From: Megalonaias nervosa
Taxonomy: Eukaryota; Mollusca; Bivalvia; Unionida; Unionidae
DNA length: 64,000 nucleotides
NCBI GenBank assembly: GCA_016617855.1
Contig: JAECUM010001897.1
Location: 62,001 to 126,000 of the forward strand
Reading direction: 5' to 3'
Shown here piece by piece: positions 1 through 12,390 of this stretch. The notes beneath the pieces were generated by a model that was not told the DNA's origin, did not search any database, and saw only the letters and a list, made by a program, of their open reading frames with translations. A program made the translations under genes and the position numbers. Every line of letters starts with the position of its first letter. Within the stretch, counting starts at the first letter, position 1.

Positions 1-158
1 CAGATTTGTTACACATTTTAGATGGTCAAGATGCAGCCAGACCTTCAATAGCTGCCATCAAGGCCAATAAAAAATGTGTTTCCAGTCAGCTGACTGTACC
101 AGTTTCTCATTGCTGACCCTAGCCACTTTTTTCCCCCATGAAAAACAAAATAACAGCA

Positions 159-162
<4 letters not shown>

Positions 163-220
<58 letters not shown>
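163..220. repeat. (TA)n/(GT)n microsatellite
   Basis: A long TA dinucleotide run passes directly into a GT run. It is simple sequence, and the tyrosine/isoleucine reading frames across it are artefacts. Confidence 0.95.
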
Positions 221-549
221 CTGTGTTTATGGATCCCATTGTGAATGAATTATCAAAGGAGAGGTGTATTAAAAAAAATGTAACCATATTAGCTGAAAAA
301 GGTATTTGTTTTCTTGCAATTTCATGACTTGGAGAATTTATGACCAGAAATACTATTTTAAATGCCTTTGGTGCAAGTGTTCGAGGGTGAGTGATCTGTT
401 TCCATATGTTTGAGTTATATTTTTTTATTTTTACCCGTTGTTAAACTTTAACCTGGTCTTCAAGAAAACTTCCATAAGCACACACAAAAAAGAGAAGTCC
501 ATTTTTTTGCCAATCTGGTTTAACACCAAGTAAGCTATGATTGTACCTG

Positions 550-2080
550 TGTCGAATCACATTTGATAGAAAGCATTATTATATGAAATCCATTCAAGTT
601 TATATAAATGATGCCAATCTGCCTTCAGCTATGGCCAATCTAAGTAAATTTAGAAAAATCCATCCATCCTAAACAGTTGTATTTTGAAATGCATCAGACC
701 CTTGTCAACCTAACTTGGCATATAAAGCCTATCATGTTTGTTCAAATTATGCCAATTAAGTATACCATTACCAGATAGTAGAAAACATTACAAACGAAAT
801 AAAGCTAATCAGAATTGAACCAAATTTGACAGAGAACATTTTGCCATCAAGATTTTTTTCAGATTTAATGACACTGGTCTACTTTCAAATATGGCCACTG
901 TTGCGAAAAATAGATAAACATTTAAACAACTTCTAGTGATGAAGTGTTTTAAAGTGTGCATACAATTCTACCAATCTGCCCAAAAAATGGATGCCAGTGT
1001 CAAAAATATAGAAACTTTTAAATGACTTTTTCCAAACTGCTGAATTTGGTCTTTTTTGGCAGAAAACATCTTGACATGAAGACTTTTCATATTTGTATAC
1101 ATGATGCCAGTCTGGCAGCAAGCATGGTTATCATTACTGAAAACAGAAAAACCTTTTAAATTACTTCTTGAAAGAAATTTTCTACAAATTATACCAATCC
1201 ATCATTTGATATAGGCACCATTACTAAAAATAGAAAAACCATTGAGCAGCTTTATCCCAAAAATCACCCCAGAAATTGGAACAAAATTTTACAAAAAGTA
1301 TCCTGACATACAGGCTTCCAATGTCATACTGATGATGCCAGTCCACCATAAAATATGGCCACTGTTGACAAAAGTAGAAAAAATATTTAGATGAATTCTG
1401 ATAAAAAATACTGCTCATCAGAATTTGTCTAAACAGCACAGAAGGCATTCTGGCGTAAAGGGCTTTCAAATTTATTCAAAAGGTTTCAGTGCACCCATAA
1501 TATGGATGCCTTTATTAAAAATAGAAAAATGTTTAAAGTAGAACTTATTTGAAACCAAATTTGACAGGAAGCATTCTGGTAAGAAGGGGATTTGGATATA
1601 TACAAATGATGCCAATTTGCCATCAAGTATGGCCACCATGGAACTAAGTGACAGTATTTGACCAAACTGTAGAGAAATCATTCTAGCATTAAAGGCTTTT
1701 AAGTTAGTATAGATGATGCCAGTCTGCCATCAAATGTGGCTGCTGCTACTAAAAAATTAGAAAAGCCATCATAACTTTTTTAAAAAGAAAATAAAAACAC
1801 TTTAAAGACTTTTATAAATTTGACAGAAATTGTTCTAGCTTAACACCTTTCAGATTTATACAATTGATATTCTTAAGCCATCAAATATGACTGTGAATAC
1901 TAAAATTAGAAAATTAGAAAAACATGACAGCTAATTTATCACAGAAAATACCAAACAGAATTGACCAACTTTGACACAAACTGTCCTTGCGTTGGGCCCT
2001 TTCAATATTTAACAGCTGATATGCCATCAAAAATGGATGAAGATTAAAAGAGTTGAGAAACCTTGAAACATTTGTTTTCA
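550..2080. repeat. Field of diverged tandem repeats, unit about 140-150 bp
   Basis: Several elements recur in the same order: a GATGCCAATCTGCC-like block, an ATATGGCCACC-like block, an AAAAATAGAAAAA block and a TTTGACAGAAAGCATTCTGG-like block. They are visible near 606-640, 825-930, 1050-1130, 1320-1390, 1560-1640 and 1690-1760. The units are strongly diverged and have no reading frame in common. Related GGCCACC units recur at 7500-8720, 10690-11200, 46480-47300 and 53380-53660, so this is a dispersed, locally tandem family and not a single satellite. Confidence 0.6.
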
Positions 2081-2516
2081 TAACATATGCAAATCAGCAG
2101 GTTTGGAAGAAATTTCTACAGACCCAGATTTTTTGACCAACTGCTTCTGCATTTAGCTATGAGGGTGATGTTGGATGAGTAATCTCAGGCCCACTTGAAT
2201 CTCTTGTTTTCATATTTGTACAGAGATGTTGTGAGGCCACAGATTTCAGGATTCTTGCTAAAGTTGTCAAGAGTCACAGAACTTAAAACCACATGGGGTA
2301 GTTAGCACAAATATTCATGATTGCTGCAGTTTGTTATACCCAATGTTGGATTTATTTTATTCAGAAAAAATTTCCATCAAAGCATTATACTTGTGTTCAT
2401 GATCTTAACTGATCTATCTTTTGGTAGACATAGTGTTTGCACGATAGAAAAACAGATGTATGCACACTCTTGCTACTTCTAAAAATGAAGCTCACGTTAC
2501 TTTTTTTCTTCCACAG

Positions 2517-2618
2517 GAACAGTATTTGGCCAGTGCCCAGGAGTATGCACAGATTACAGAACTGTCTAAGAGAGTCTCAGAGTGGGAAGAAAAAATCCTC
2601 CCCAAACTTCAGGAAGAG
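2517..2618 (+). CDS. NCAPH2: NCAPH2 internal exon (condensin II complex subunit H2), third from last
   Basis: The exon is 102 bp and reads 34 codons in phase 0. It is preceded by a polypyrimidine tract ending CCACAG and followed by the donor GTATGG. The peptide contains AQEYAQITELSKRV and SEWEEKILPKLQ, the alanine-rich helix followed by a tryptophan-containing charged helix that I recognise from the C-terminal winged-helix region of condensin-2 subunit H2. This subunit is the kleisin of condensin II; it bridges the SMC2/SMC4 heads and acts in the nucleus in mitotic chromosome assembly. The next exons (21349-21495 and 38337-38477) continue in the same frame and the same order as in the family. 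Earlier exons lie before the window. The exon boundaries are read from the sequence; the gene name rests on recalled family similarity. Confidence 0.82.
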
Positions 2619-3189
2619 GTATGGCAGTTGTATAGGTCTCATTTCAATGTCTAAAAAAGAAAAAGTAGTACTTTGTTGCAATCAGCTGATTGGTTTAGGA
2701 GATTTAAGTAATGCTGCCATATAAAAATATTATCTATATCAGTGCACAGGTCTTTTACTGATTTTGAAGAAACTCTGGAAAATAGGTTTTTCATTGAAAC
2801 CATGTTTGAAATAAAAATTACATGCATGTTTGTTTTTTTTTTTAAATTCAGTTGTATAACTTTCAGAAGTACTTGAGATGCTTTCATTCTGTGTTTTGTT
2901 TGTTTTTATATAGTTTTATTTGTTTGCTGGGATTGTGGATGAGGAGAGACTGTTATTGCTCATCTTGTCATTGTCCATTCATTTATTTTCATGTGTATCC
3001 GTTGATTTTTTTCTCATTATTTTCACCAAAAATCAATTATGTTTCAATAGCAATAATACATCACCTGCTACCATTGCATTGCTTTTCCTTTTCTGGGACC
3101 AAGCTGATTATTACTTTCAAGTAGTATTGGAGCTTCAGAATTGAAAAGAACATGATCCCAGTCTGACTCCTTAATCACAGCCAACAGCT

Positions 3190-4080
3190 TGAAATAAATG
3201 GTTGTTAAACAAAATTTGGGCCCTGGAACAAGCATTCTGTCATAGTTTTAACCTTGAATTATCAATCAGGTTTTACAAATGCTTGTTTGAAACACAGGCT
3301 ACTTAGAAAACCTAAAATGGTGGACTCCCAACAGTGTTCATCTTCAGATGGCGATTTCATTCAGCAAAATACTGGCCGATGATGACAATAATTATTTTAG
3401 TTTTGAATTATATCAGATTATTGGAGCTGAAATTGTTACTGGAAATACCAGGGAGTGATTTTGAACCAGAAAATGATGTTGAATGTGAGTCCAGACTAAT
3501 TTAAATAGAGGCAGTTTAAAAGTAGTGCAATTTTCAATTCTTTTCTCAAACAATTCAGTACTGATGGATTTGTGCTACAAAACTATCTAGCACTCTCAGA
3601 GTTAAGATAAACTGAATAAGTAAGAATCTAAAGAGAAATTAAAAAGCAAGGATTTTGATCAAACTACCTCAGTCAGAACAAGCAGACGATGGCAGTGATG
3701 GACTTAAAGTCCAAATACAGCATTATGGAAAAGATAAAAAAAGTCTGGCATAGTAGTCAGCTAAGCACTGATTCAAGAAATTTAAACTTAGGCAGAGCTA
3801 ATGTTAGTAAAAAATCTTACTTTGGAGCAGAGGTCTCCAAGAGATAATACCTATGAGCTGTGGAAAATTGTTCATAACAACCATAAAGAACAGTTTCCCA
3901 GTTTGTTCAAGCTGGCTATGCATATGCCCCATCAGACAGCAGACTGTGAAAGGAGGGTTCTCAGCACAGGATAATAATCATACACAAATAAGAATAGATT
4001 AACTTCAGAAACCATCAACAGATTAATGCTTACACACTAGAAGAGAGACATCTTTTGTGAATTTTGATTTTAATGGAGCT
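3190..4080 (+). mobile_element. hAT-family transposon fragment (third copy of the family at 16086 and 56945)
   Basis: This stretch aligns colinearly with 16960-17840 and with the reverse strand of 57880-58700 plus 60600-60830. For example, the GGCTACYTRGAAAACC block is followed by GATTATTGRAGCTG. In the 3850-3990 part, a broken frame reads a LWKIVHN helix, a FPSLFKLAMHMPHQTADCER-like segment and a degenerate CERR motif, which is the C-terminal dimerisation region of hAT transposases. Stops and frameshifts are frequent and neither terminus is present, so it is a dead internal fragment. Confidence 0.7.
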
Positions 4081-4399
4081 GGCAGAGAGAGTTTTTTTTT
4101 CTGAAAGTCAACACAAATATATTTTGATGCAAGGAGAGAGTTCCCTTCTTTTGATAAAATCCTGGTAGCATCTCAGCATCACATCCGACCTCACATGCGT
4201 GCAGTCTCAGTTTGAAGCTCCTTATTGTTCACTAGACAAGGTGGCCAGAAGGGTTTAGGGAGAAAGTTTTTGCACTCCTCATCCATTCCTAAGGAGGGAG
4301 GGGTTTGACCTTAGGGAGTGTTTTCCTCTTCCCAGGATACTGGTAAGATATCGTCTGACTTTTTTTTCAGGGGTTTGGCTGGGCATCATGGACAATATG

Positions 4400-6000
4400 T
4401 AGGTCCATTCCACCTTGAAGGGTGGCTACCCGCTTCAATTCCATGAACATCCTTGCCTATCACAGACCCCCATCATCTTTGACCAGTCCAACCTGACTCA
4501 AACAAGGGAAAAATGTACACCTTTCTGTGGAACAGCACAGTGGAGGTGGTGAAAAATGACTGGACTCCAGCTTTTTATTTAAGGTGTCTAAACAAATTTC
4601 ATAAAGTTTGGCTTATAAGCAACTTATCCACCTTATGCAGATTTCTTCAGGAAGACTGCTTTTGGATAGGGACAATCAGTTTGATAAGGAATGCCATAAG
4701 ACTCGCAGCTGGGCATACTCTGTTGATCTTCATGATGCATATCTTCACATCCCCATCTCCCTCCACACTGAAAATACCTCTGGTTTTGTTTGGACCAGGA
4801 GGTATTTAAATTTCAATCTCTTCCATTGTGTATCCCATCTTCCCTGACCAGTGGAATCATCTGTACATGTATACCCTACCACCTTTCAAAATAATTACAG
4901 ATGTCAGGATCTCCATTGCTCAGCTCATCCTGGTAGCCTACCAGCCCTTTCTGGCCCCAACTGTCATAGTTCATGAACCTGCTTGATATGTTAGTAGATG
5001 AGCTGAGGCGATTACCACCGAGGGACAGCACAGGGAGTCTTTCCTCCACCAAGGTTCACAGATTCTACACCTTCTTGCATGGCTCATCTCAGACAATCAG
5101 TCCATCATTACCAGTTTTCGCGTAAGGTTGCCAACTGCATCATCTAGGCTTGGAGGCAAACTACTTCCAGGGTTTATGATGCAAATTGGAGAATCTCCTG
5201 TGATTGGTGCAGTAGGAAATATGTTGAACTTAGCCATCCCTGTTTGAGCACTGTTGCAGATTTTCTTCTCATACTTTCCAAGGAAATAGAGAATTCAGTG
5301 GCTGCTATTAAAGGCTATATGGCGGCCCTTTCTAATTGTCTAGAGGTTCCACCACTGGGTTGGACCTTCATCTTTCTGATTTCAACAGGTATTTTGTGCT
5401 GCAGAGACCAGTAATTCTCTCACTAATGCCTGCTGGAATCTTTTGTGTGATCTTTGGGCATTGTCAAAATCTCAGTATGAACCTTTGAGTGAAGTTTCCA
5501 TTGAAAACTTTACTTTAAGACTGTTTTTCTTTAGGGTCAAGAAGAAGAAGGAGAAAGCTTCATAGCTTGTCAATGGAAAAGGGATTTTACGTTTCAGCTG
5601 TAATTATGATTCAGTTTCTCTCCTGTGCCAACCTTGGTTTCTGGTGAAAAATTTGTCTGAGTTCTTGTTGAGATCCCCAGTCCCAGTCATATCCATTGGG
5701 GATGATCAAGATAGGCTTCTTTGCCTAGTTAGGACTTTAAGGAATTATTTGGCTTCTTTGAAGGAAGGGTCAGAAGCAAGACTTCTACCTATGAAAGGTT
5801 CCTCTGCTATTTCAGTGGCCATGTTTTCCAGGTGGATAGTTCTCAATATCAAGCAACCTTGTCAATCCCTCACATTATCAAGCAAGCTTTTGATTTTTCT
5901 TTCATGAGAATTAAAGCCTATGAAGTCTGGGCTATTGCTACATCTTGAATTGTTCATCTTTACGAGAGGCACCTTGTGGCTGTCTCACACTGCCTACTCC
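4400..6000 (+). mobile_element. DIRS-type retrotransposon remnant: reverse transcriptase followed by tyrosine recombinase
   Basis: At 4700-4810 a frame reads WAYSVDLHDAYLHIPI, the motif A region of DIRS-like reverse transcriptases (catalytic Asp in SVDLHDAY). From about 5240 to 5990 the disrupted frames read pieces typical of the DIRS tyrosine recombinase: an internal segment with LSKSQYEPLSEVS at 5460-5510, a conserved D-x-L-CLVRTLRNYL block at 5705-5750, then ISVAMFSRWI and a C-terminal MRIKAYEVWAIAT segment near 5905. Order and spacing (RT, then recombinase, same strand) fit DIRS. Many stops and indels show it is inactive. The terminal repeats were not located. Confidence 0.7.
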
Positions 6001-6961
6001 TCCTTTTACCTTCAATTTTTGTTGCACAAGAGGAAAGGCATCTTTTTGTTGTTTTTGTTGGGCCCTATAATGACAGCACAGCATGTGGCCCAACCTTCTA
6101 CCAGTTTACAGTAGGTAACACTCCTACCATAAGGGTAAGTAGAGTAGTTTTATATGCCAGATTTGTTGAGGCTGTCTGCCTGCATTCTAACTGGTAAATT
6201 CAGCAATGCAATTGTAGCAGCTAATGTATTACTGCAGTACAAATATATTAGGGGGATGGGGAGTAAGACAAATTTTAATTATGTAATACTTATCTGCTAC
6301 TATTTTAAAGATTCCCTCCTCCCACCCTGCTCTGATGTTCTGTAGTCTTGGTCCAAGTCAAAAGAGGATATCATTCTGTATGTCTGTACTCTGAAGACTG
6401 ATTTTGATCAGAGTTGGTCAAGAGGCTTATGTCATCAACATTTTGGTTGAGTAGGATTAAAAGTGACGTTCACACATACTAGTGACATGACCTTGCATCA
6501 GACTGACTGTCTGACTGAGCTTGTCAGCACTTTGCCAACTTTATTCTATTCAGAAGAAAGTCATTCTGATTGTTAGATACTTGAGATACCTTGCTTGTGA
6601 ATGGCTGAGCTTGTTGCTTCTCTAGATCTGTACACTATATTTACTCATCTAATTTCAGTCAAACTTTCTAATTTGGTTTATATTATCAAGATCTTGGCAG
6701 TTATGACTCTGAGACTTATTCTATCCATATTATATATGCCTTTATCTTTAAAATGAATTTGTATCACGATTGAGTACAGTTGGTAAATTCAAAGTGATAT
6801 AAAGTTTTGGAGATAATTTGCATTAGATATGTTCTTGCAGTGCTATGGAAGCCTGCTTTACTGAAATAGTGAACTTGTTAAATTAGCTTTAAGTCATTTG
6901 TGCAATATGAGGCTCACTTGGGCCTCTTATTTGAGTTACGACAAAACTTTATAGCCAGAGT

Positions 6962-7262
6962 AAATGAGAATTTGGTTTTTTAATCTGGTTTGATGTGTTG
7001 TATTCTTGAAGAAAAATACTATTTAAACAAGTTTTAAATGAGAGTTTGATTTATTAATGTGGATTAATGTGTTGTATTCTTGAAGAATAATACTATCTAA
7101 GTAAGTATTAAAAGAGAGTTTGATTAATCATTCGAGCTTGATGTGTTGTATTCTTGAAGAAAAATACTATCAAAGCAAGTTTTAAGTGAGAGTTTGATTT
7201 ATTAATCTGGCTTGATGTGTTGTATTCTTGAAGAAAAATACTATCAAAGCAAGTTTTCTATG
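6962..7262. repeat. 74-bp tandem repeat, about four copies
   Basis: The block TTGATGTGTTGTATTCTTGA followed by AGAAAAATACTAT recurs at about 6990, 7064, 7138 and 7212, a regular 74-bp period with roughly 85-95% identity between units. There is no coding potential. Confidence 0.9.
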
Positions 7263-7499
7263 AATAAAGAAGCTAGAATTTCTATTTGGCAGCACTTTTC
7301 ATGTTGTATATGTTGGTCTTTAGCCATTTTCTGTTGCTAGTTTGTCATATTGGTACTTAAAATTGCTAACAATTGTTAATCTAATTTTGATTGAATCTCT
7401 TTGATAAAGCTTATAATTTGTACCTCTGCTGGTCATAGAGTTTATATGATGGCCTGTTGTTTTTTGTCAGTCCTCAGTTTGTGTCTCCTCAGTTTGTTA

Positions 7500-8720
7500 T
7501 CGCTACGTTTGAGCTATTTTAATTGGTAGATTGCCATGAAACTTTGCAGTCACATTCATCCCATAGTCTGCTTAGTCCTACATGAAAATGCTGCCTCTCA
7601 GACATCCACTGTAGCTGCCGTGGTGGCCAGCTTGAAATTTATCTCCTGGATGACTGGTCAGATCAGCATGAGGTTTTTACTAATAGACTTCTTATGATGT
7701 CTTCTTGGACCTAAATGTTGTTGTTGTAGGGTTTAACGCCATTTTTCAGCACAAGATAGGCTATACATGGCGGCCAGTATAAATGGTGGAGGAAGAACCC
7801 AGGAAACCCCAGAAAGAACCACCAACCCATGAGAAGCTACTGGCAAGCTTTCTCACATACCCATATTGGCCAAACCTGAGACTCGAACCAGGACGTAAAT
7901 GAAAAAGGTACTGATCTGAAATCCAATATGGCCACACAGTGGCAGTCATGAAAATATTGTTACCACTACTTCTTCTGAACATGGGATTTTCACCAAAAGA
8001 CTTTTTATCACGTCAAGTTGGTCCTAATTGAAAATGGTTCAGATCTGACATCATGTATGGCTACCATGATAGTCATTCAGAAAATTATATCACTACTCAT
8101 CATGTGTAGTCATACTGACACTTGGTTTTCACTGATATTCTTCTTATGACAAGGAGGTCCTGTATGGCCACCATCCCACCATCTTTACTATCTTGAAAAT
8201 CTTATTTTGCTGCTTCATCTGAGCAGATTGTCACATAAACATGGGTTTTTCACAGAAAGATTTCTTATTAATTTAGTTGATAATCTTGTTTTCAATACTT
8301 CTGAACAGATAGTTGTATTCACAGGGGATTTTCAGTGCAAGTCTTCTTGTAATGTCTAGTTGGTCCTGAATGAACATGGTACCTATCTGACATCCAGTAT
8401 GGCCACCACAGTAGCCTTCATGAAAATCTTGTGATTGCTACCCCTCCTGAGTTGGTGACTGCATTAGAATTGGAATTTTCCACTAAAAGGCTTGTCATTT
8501 CATGATGGTCTTAAAGTGATTCCCCTTGATAATCAAATATGGCTGACACAGTGTATATCTTGAAAGTGTTGTTGTATTGCTTGTCCTGAATAGATTGTAA
8601 TATTGCCATGGGGTTTTCACCAAAAGACTTCTTACACAGTCAAATGAAAATGGTGCAGATCTTAACATCCAATATTGCCAGCGGATTGGCCATCTTGAAA
8701 ATCTTGTTATGGGGCCGTTC
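7500..8720. repeat. Diverged tandem repeat field (GGCCACC / TTTTCACTAAAAGACTTCTTA units)
   Basis: Units of about 130-150 bp repeat a tract meaning roughly: GGTCCTAAATGAAAATGG, ATCTGACATCCAATATGGCC, CTTGAAAATCTTGTTAT, then TTTTCACCAAAAGACTTCTTA. They are strongly diverged. A minus-strand SINE interrupts the field at 7728-7897. It is the same family as the fields at 10690-11200 and 46480-47300. Confidence 0.65.
7728..7897 (-). mobile_element. tRNA-derived SINE, copy 1 (truncated)
   Basis: On the minus strand it reads a B-box-like GGTTCGAGTCTCAGG, then GCCAATATGGGTATGTGAGAAAGC-type sequence, TTGCCAGTAGCTTCTCATGG, a CTCCACCATTTATACTGGCC block and a tail of TGAAAAATGGCGTTAAAC. Matching copies lie at 12917-13110 and 56010-56221 on the plus strand. 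The tRNA-like head is incomplete in this copy. Confidence 0.75.
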
Positions 8721-8735
8721 TATAGATATTATGAG

Positions 8736-9340
8736 CTTCTGTGAGAGTGGTGGTTGTAAGGTGAAGTTGCTTACATTTGCAACATTGGACAGTGGAGAGA
8801 ATGTTTGTATACCTGTGTTACTTTTCATGTACTGTAACTGAAATTTCTTTGGATAATGTACTTGTAGAAATTGTAAATGATGTATAAACTAAACACATAG
8901 CAACCAAAATGACTGCTCCCATGTGCCCCCCAAAATCAGTCTGAATTAGTATAAAGTTAGCAGTTATTAAAATGTGGAAATTAATTTTGCCAGACTAGAC
9001 AATACCAGCTTCTGAAAATGCAATGGATGAATTATCAAATATATAAAATGTAAAAAAGTTATCAGCTTTTTTAAAACAATTTACCTCTAAGTCCAGGAAG
9101 TGAAAATGACCATATAGAGATAGCAGTGTTTTGAAAGGTGCACATATGAAATAAGGCCAAGTTGTATTCACTATAACCCACATTACAAACATCAATCATA
9201 TACCAAAATATTAAAAGTTATTTTAACAGTGCCTAAGATATAAAAGGTCTTTTTTAAATAGCCAGTATCACCAGTGAGGAAAACCAGGGAAATTCTTTTT
9301 CTTTAAAAATCTAACCCTACACAAAATATGAGGCTGTATT
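8736..9340 (+). repeat. Direct duplication, copy 1
   Basis: About 600 bp recur at 10076-10690 in the same orientation. Shared landmarks are GAAGTTGCTTACATTTGCAA, GGAGAGAATGTTTGTATACC, TGAAATTTCTTTGGAT, GACAATACCAGCTTCTGAAA, ATATATAAAATGTAAAA and TTTACCTCTAAGT. The copies are about 80-85% alike by eye. No intact gene spans either copy. Confidence 0.8.
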
Positions 9341-10075
9341 GCACCACCTTAAAACAAATATGAAATTTTGTGCAAATATTGTTCTTCTTTTTATATCGTG
9401 TATGATGTTCTGAATAAAATGATATATTAACATCGACGTTATGCATGAAAATAAGCTAATTATGCTTATTTTGCTTATGCTTACACTGTATGCCTTGAGG
9501 CAGTATTACATGTGTAATGACTTTAATTATGAGAAAATTAGAAGTCTTAGAACAAGAGTGAAGTTAACATAAATTTAAAACTTGCATTTAAGTGAAAGAA
9601 ATATGTAGTGAAAATGTCTCTTGTCATCATTTGTAATGAAATTAAGAAATAAATGATGACAAAGCAAAATCACTTTCTTCCATATTTTAGGTTAGACAAT
9701 AAGCAAACATTTTGAGCTTTGAACTCCATGAACCTCATCTGTTCCATCCATTTTCAAACTGTAAAATTTATTGGTAGCATCTCAGAAATAATTGTGGCAA
9801 GTTTCATGCTCCAGTCTTTCAGCAAAACATCGGTTGCTATGTTGATAAAATGCAATGTGCAGTTCTAAAATAGCTCACCTTTCACGAGAGGACTGAGCTT
9901 GTGTAGGACTTTGACACTAATAAATACTGTTCTTTGGGTGGAAATACAGGAGAATTATTCAAGAGGACTAATTTGATGCTTGCAACTTAAATGTTTCAGC
10001 CATACAACTGAAATTAAATCAAATAATAATAATACCTGTGTTTTTTATTGAGGCACTGTACCTGATGTTACAAAC
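9341..10075. other. Noncoding intron sequence between the two duplicate copies
   Basis: AT-rich sequence with no exon-like frame, no recognisable transposon terminus and no simple repeat of note. Confidence 0.5.
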
Positions 10076-10690
10076 TTCAGCGGGAGTGGTTGGTGTAAGA
10101 TGAAGTTGTTTACATTTGCAACATGCATAATGGAGAGAATGTTGGTATACCTCTATGTTACTTTCATGTACTGTGGCTGAAATTTCTTTGGATATTGTAC
10201 TCATGGAAGTTGTACATGATCTAACCACACAGCTAACTAAAAAGAGTGCTCCCTTGTGCTCAAAAAATGAGCCTGAATTAATCTAAAGTACACTATCTTT
10301 AGCAGTTATTAAAATAGGGAAATGAATTTTGCTACACTGGACAATACCAGTCTAAAAGTGCAATCAGTGAACTAACAAATATATAAAATATAAAAATAAG
10401 TTGTCAGCTCTTTCTTTTTTTTTTTCTTTTTTTTACAATTTACCTCTGAAGTTCATGAAAATGACCTAGCAGAGGTAGCAGTATTTTGAAAGGTGCACAT
10501 CTGAAGTAAGGCCAAGCTGTATACTACTCATATTTCACACATCAACCAAAATAAAGGGAATTTAAAGTTCTTTGAACAATAACTAAGATATACATGGTCT
10601 TTTTTTAATTAGCCAGTATAACCATGGACTAAAACCAAGGAAGTTTCTTTGAAAATCTAACCCTATACAAAATACAAAACTAGAGTGCCA
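10076..10690 (+). repeat. Direct duplication, copy 2
   Basis: Second copy of the block at 8736-9340. It contains a T-rich run near 10410-10435 that copy 1 lacks. Short frames in both copies are disrupted differently, which argues against a retained coding function. Confidence 0.8.
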
Positions 10691-11200
10691 CCATTGATAC
10701 CCCTCCTGATTAGATTGTTACAACATGGAGTTTTCACTAAAACATTTAAAATACTAGTAGGTCCTAAATGAAAATGGTGCCAATCTAACAACCAACATTT
10801 TCACCATGGCAGCAGACTCAGAAATCTGTTTCTTCTGTGTGGATAGTCATATTGATATAGAACTTCAAGACTTAGAATGTCTAGATGGTCCTTAATTAAA
10901 ATCATGCTGATCAAATATCCAAATATAGTTGTGGTGGCCCTCTTGAAAATGTTTTTTTCATCACAACTTCATGCAGCAAGTTATAATGAAAATTGTGCTT
11001 ATCTGATCTCAAACATGGCACCATAGCCATCTCAGAAATCTTCTTGTCCCTGCAACTCTTGTATGAATGGTAGCACTGAAATAGGGCTTTCATTAAAACA
11101 CTTGCAATATTAAGTGGTTCTCAATGAAAATGGGACAGTTCTGACCACCAAGATACCTGCACTTTTGTAAAGTAGTTTGAAAACCAGACCTAATTGATCT
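10691..11200. repeat. Diverged tandem repeat field
   Basis: It continues the units seen at 7500-8720: TTTTCACTAAAACATTT, GGTCCTAAATGAAAATGGTG and repeated CATCTCAGAAATC/TCTTGAAAAT blocks at intervals of about 120-140 bp. Confidence 0.55.
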
Positions 11201-12099
11201 GGGGTCAAGTGAAAGGCCATTGCTTACATCTCTTTACTTCACTTCTAAATGCAAGTGAATTTTAAATGTACTATATTTTGTTGCATTCTAATGAACAAGT
11301 TGATAGCACTGTGACATTGACTTTAAGGTCACTGGTCTTGATTCAGGTTTTTAGACATTCTAGCTTGACCAAAGTATGAATGGATTTGTATCCAGTTTGT
11401 GTATATATCTGAAAAACACTTTGAAAGATACCATGGGGGGGGGGGGGGCTTAAAAAACTTGTGCTTCTAGACTTAACAAAATTTAGCATTTGGTTATATC
11501 TTGACATTGAGACAAGTTCAATAATCCTCTCTCAGTATCAGAATAGTTTTGTTTTGCATTTACAGATATCTTTGTAAACAGGTTAATTCAAACCAAAGAA
11601 AACAGCTTACTCAGAAGTTAAAAAGAAGAAACAGACTTGGATTCCTGGAAATTCTTTTTAGCCAGTAGAATGTCATTCTCTTTAAGGGACTCTTGTTCTT
11701 TGTCTTTCTCTTCAATGCATTGTGTGCAGATAATTTCAATTCAGGGCAAACAACAGTCCATCAGTATGTGCTCTACTGTTGTAGCAAGTTTATCAGCCAA
11801 ATTCATCAATCAGTTAATTTTACCTACCTAAATGGTAATTGCAGATCATCAAAGTTAATCTCACAGCATAAGCTTATTGCTACTATAAGGCTCTACTGTA
11901 ACAAGTCCAAAGCTGTCTTCATTAACACATGGCTTGGCCTTGTTGCAAAGCATCACATGATCAGTTGCCAAGCAGCAGAAAATCAGTTGTTTTGTTTTTT
12001 TAAGCAAACTATACAGATATCTATTCCTAAAAAAAGTAGTGACAAATACTTTATGTATATATTGTTTATTGTAACAGGTTAAAATACATGGCCTGACTC
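11201..12099. other. Noncoding intron sequence
   Basis: It holds a homopolymer G run at 11436-11447. The 129-codon frame at 11693-12082 shows no recognisable domain, no splice context and no composition change, so I do not treat it as a gene. Confidence 0.45.
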
Positions 12100-12390
12100 A
12101 GGACCTCTCTAACTCTAGATGGGTGCTCTACCATTTGAGCCATCTGGGCTAACTTGCCTAGTCCTACCCATTACACTTTATTCCTGTATTTCTGAGAAAT
12201 ATCCCAGTGTCTCAGGTCCAACTTCCAATTAACAGCACCCTCCCTATGGAGGTGCATGTGTGGAATCCAGTTGGCCATGCCACAAATGTAACTGGGAAAA
12301 ATGCAGGGATAGAACCCAGAACCTTCTTAACTTTAGATCAGTGATCTTCCATTTGAGCCATTAGAGCCAACTCACCCAGTCCTACCTGAT
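12100..12390 (-). repeat. Pair of tRNA-like segments about 190 bp apart (SINE-like)
   Basis: On the minus strand, two segments read as tRNA-like promoters. Each has an A-box-like TGGCTCAAATGGWAGA followed by ACYATC-type spacing and a B-box-like GGTTCTGGGTTC or GGTCCTGAGTC. They end near 12385 and 12160 and are both preceded by GTAGGACT(G)GG. The pair looks like a dimeric or tandemly inserted tRNA-derived SINE, too degenerate to be functional tRNA genes. Confidence 0.5.

Noticed and set aside
11693..12082. 129-codon frame as a host gene
   Set aside because: No domain, no splice sites matching it, AT-rich random-looking residues, overlaps other frames.
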